Under the pieces are notes generated by a model. That model saw only the letters and a list, made by a program, of their open reading frames with translations, was not told the origin of the DNA and ran no database searches. Below are positions 62,770 to 64,000 of a stretch of 64,000 nt of DNA, piece by piece (position 1 is the stretch's first letter; the number at the start of each line of letters is the position of its first letter). Origin of the DNA: Bacteroidales bacterium. Lineage in GTDB: Bacteria; Bacteroidota; Bacteroidia; Bacteroidales; VadinHA17. The DNA lies in assembly GCA_016709865.1 (NCBI GenBank), contig JADJLX010000003.1, positions 372,001 through 436,000 of the forward strand, written 5' to 3'. Both the position numbers and the translations under genes were made by a program.

Positions 62770-64000
62770 CTATTTGTACTCATCCCAGCTCTTAATCTCC
62801 AGATCATCGATGCTGAGCTTGCAGTATGCAAGGATGAATGCGCTTGCAAGGCGGGCATTTGTAATCAGAGGAACATTAAAATCAACTGCACTTCTTCGTA
62901 TTGAATAGTCGTTGTTAAGTTCAGAAGCACTCAGGTCTTTGGGAATATTGACCACAAGGTCGACCTCTCTTGTTTTGATAAGATCAATAGTATTAGGCGA
63001 CTTGTTCTCATCGGGCCAGTAGGCTACATGTGCTTCTACACCTGCATTCTCAAGAAACTGCTGTGTTCCCCTTGTTGCATAAAGCTTATGTCCTTTTTCG
63101 CGCAGGGCCCTGGCACTGTTGAGCAGCTCTACCTTTGACCGGGCCGGACCGGTAGACAGCAGGATACTCTTTTTTGGAACCCTGTATCCTACTGAGAACA
63201 TAGCCTTCAGAATAGCCTCATAAAATCCTTCGCCAATACATCCCACTTCACCTGTAGACGACATGTCTACACCCAGAACAGGATCGGCTTTTGCCAGTCG
63301 TGAGAAGCTGAACTGCGGAGCTTTTACCCCAACATAATCGAGGTCAAAGACAGCCTTATTAAGCTTTTCTGCAGGAACCCCGAGCATCACTTTTGTGGCA
63401 AGTTCGATAAGGTTATACTTAAGAACCTTAGAAACAAAAGGCATACTGCGGCTGGCCCTTAGGTTGCACTCAATGACCTTAATATCATTGTCTTTAGCAA
63501 GGAATTGTATATTAAACGGGCCTGAAATATTCAGTTCTTTTGCTATCTGTTTTGATATGCGTTTGATCCTTCTGGCTGTTTCAAAATATATCTTCTGGGC
63601 AGGGAATACCATTGTTGCATCTCCTGAATGGACTCCTGCGAATTCAACATGTTCACTTATAGCATATGCCAGCATCTCTCCGTCACGGGCGACTGCATCG
63701 AGTTCGATCTCTTTGGCATTTTCGATAAATTCAGAAACAACAACCGGATATTGCTTCGATACCTGTGCTGCTAGTTCAAGATAATGTGATAACTCACTCT
63801 TGTTCGAAACAACGTTCATGGCAGCTCCGGAAAGCACATATGAGGGCCTGATAAGGACCGGGAATCCGATACGATCAACAAAATCATTAATATCGTCAAT
63901 TGAGGAAAGTTCCTTCCAGGCTGGCTGGTCAACATCTAGATTGTCAAGCATTTCTGAAAACTTATGCCTGTTTTCTGCACGGTCAATTGATACAGGTGAA
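62770..64000 (-). CDS. carB: Carbamoyl-phosphate synthase large subunit, C-terminal part
   Basis: The frame is open to the right edge, so the gene is cut; about 410 residues remain. Present are the second ATP-grasp domain (GFPVLIRPSYVLSGAAMNVV, VSEFIENAKEIELDAVARDG, HVEFAGVHSGDATMVFPAQ, NIQFLAKDNDIKVIECNLRASRSMPFVSK) and the C-terminal MGS-like allosteric domain (LSTGPARSKVELLNSARALREKGHKLYATRGTQQFLENAGV, VDLVVNIPKD). It makes carbamoyl phosphate for pyrimidine and arginine synthesis; the small subunit gene would be beyond the window. The ATG at 63951 is internal. Confidence 0.96.
   Translation of the reverse strand, partial: SPVSIDRAENRHKFSEMLDNLDVDQPAWKELSSIDDINDFVDRIGFPVLIRPSYVLSGAAMNVVSNKSELSHYLELAAQVSKQYPVVVSEFIENAKEIELDAVARDGEMLAYAISEHVEFAGVHSGDATMVFPAQKIYFETARRIKRISKQIAKELNISGPFNIQFLAKDNDIKVIECNLRASRSMPFVSKVLKYNLIELATKVMLGVPAEKLNKAVFDLDYVGVKAPQFSFSRLAKADPVLGVDMSSTGEVGCIGEGFYEAILKAMFSVGYRVPKKSILLSTGPARSKVELLNSARALREKGHKLYATRGTQQFLENAGVEAHVAYWPDENKSPNTIDLIKTREVDLVVNIPKDLSASELNNDYSIRRSAVDFNVPLITNARLASAFILAYCKLSIDDLEIKSWDEYK

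Overview
The window looks like a chromosome segment from an environmental, probably anaerobic or facultative Bacteroidota (Bacteroidales/Marinilabiliales-like). This rests on several things: AT-rich sequence with Bacteroidota promoters (TTTG, 18-20 bp, TAnnTTTG) upstream of several genes; few Shine-Dalgarno sites; many short lipoprotein signals; two GH97 glycosidases; a DUF4249 lipoprotein; thioredoxin-fold lipoproteins with an N-terminal DUF4369-type domain; a glycogen synthase-phosphorylase fusion; and ribosomal protein L21 with a lysine/alanine tail. The species cannot be named from sequence alone.

Layout. 1-2.4 kb: end of a LytTR response regulator abutting a GH97 glycosidase. 2.6-4.4 kb: amt-glnB ammonium module. 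4.5-8.5 kb: a Tat-exported oxidoreductase/TIM-barrel pair and an orphan DUF4249 lipoprotein. 8.6-11.6 kb: comM-like gene and a second Gfo/Idh/MocA oxidoreductase. 11.7-22.4 kb: the most unusual region. It holds a tetraheme cytochrome c, then a same-strand run of a binding-protein/GcvH-like membrane fusion, a four-cluster ferredoxin, an NrfD-type quinone protein, a second membrane-tethered GcvH-like protein, a histidine kinase with two haem-c type motifs in its sensor domain, a sigma54-dependent response regulator, archaemetzincin and a tandem SiaB-like ATPase. A sigma54-type promoter and repeated upstream boxes precede the run. 22.4-25.6 kb (minus): lpxH and two thioredoxin-fold lipoproteins, one with a degenerate active site. 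25.7-36.9 kb: glycogen cluster (debranching, GT4, GH57, GT3-GT35 fusion, branching enzyme). 36.9-42.8 kb: ribF, ahcY, a Rieske-like lipoprotein, greA, HIT, comF, ruvC. 42.8-47.4 kb (minus): S41 protease, EamA transporter, serS, rpmA, rplU. 47.7-53.0 kb: BFN nuclease, second GH97, thyA, folA, unknown lipoprotein. 53.0-58.2 kb (minus): clpX, clpP, tig, tRNA-Leu(UAG), lptB, tatC. 58.5-64 kb: recQ, a glycosyltransferase, a GNAT acetyltransferase and the C-terminal part of carB, cut by the window end.

Intergenic DNA carries several structured repeat families. The clearest is a nested palindromic element with two fuller copies (51.7 and 60.8 kb) and one fragment (12.5 kb); its inner arms differ between copies but stay complementary. 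Others are a C6/G6 nested palindrome touching the serS stop codon, GTG-unit repeats after ahcY and before rplU, and GGACTTNAGTCC hairpins.

My main candidate for an undescribed system is the 11.7-22.4 kb island. It reads as a membrane redox module with two GcvH-like proteins sharing a private C-terminal domain, apparently controlled by a haem-sensing two-component system acting through sigma54. Its substrate and function cannot be assigned from sequence.
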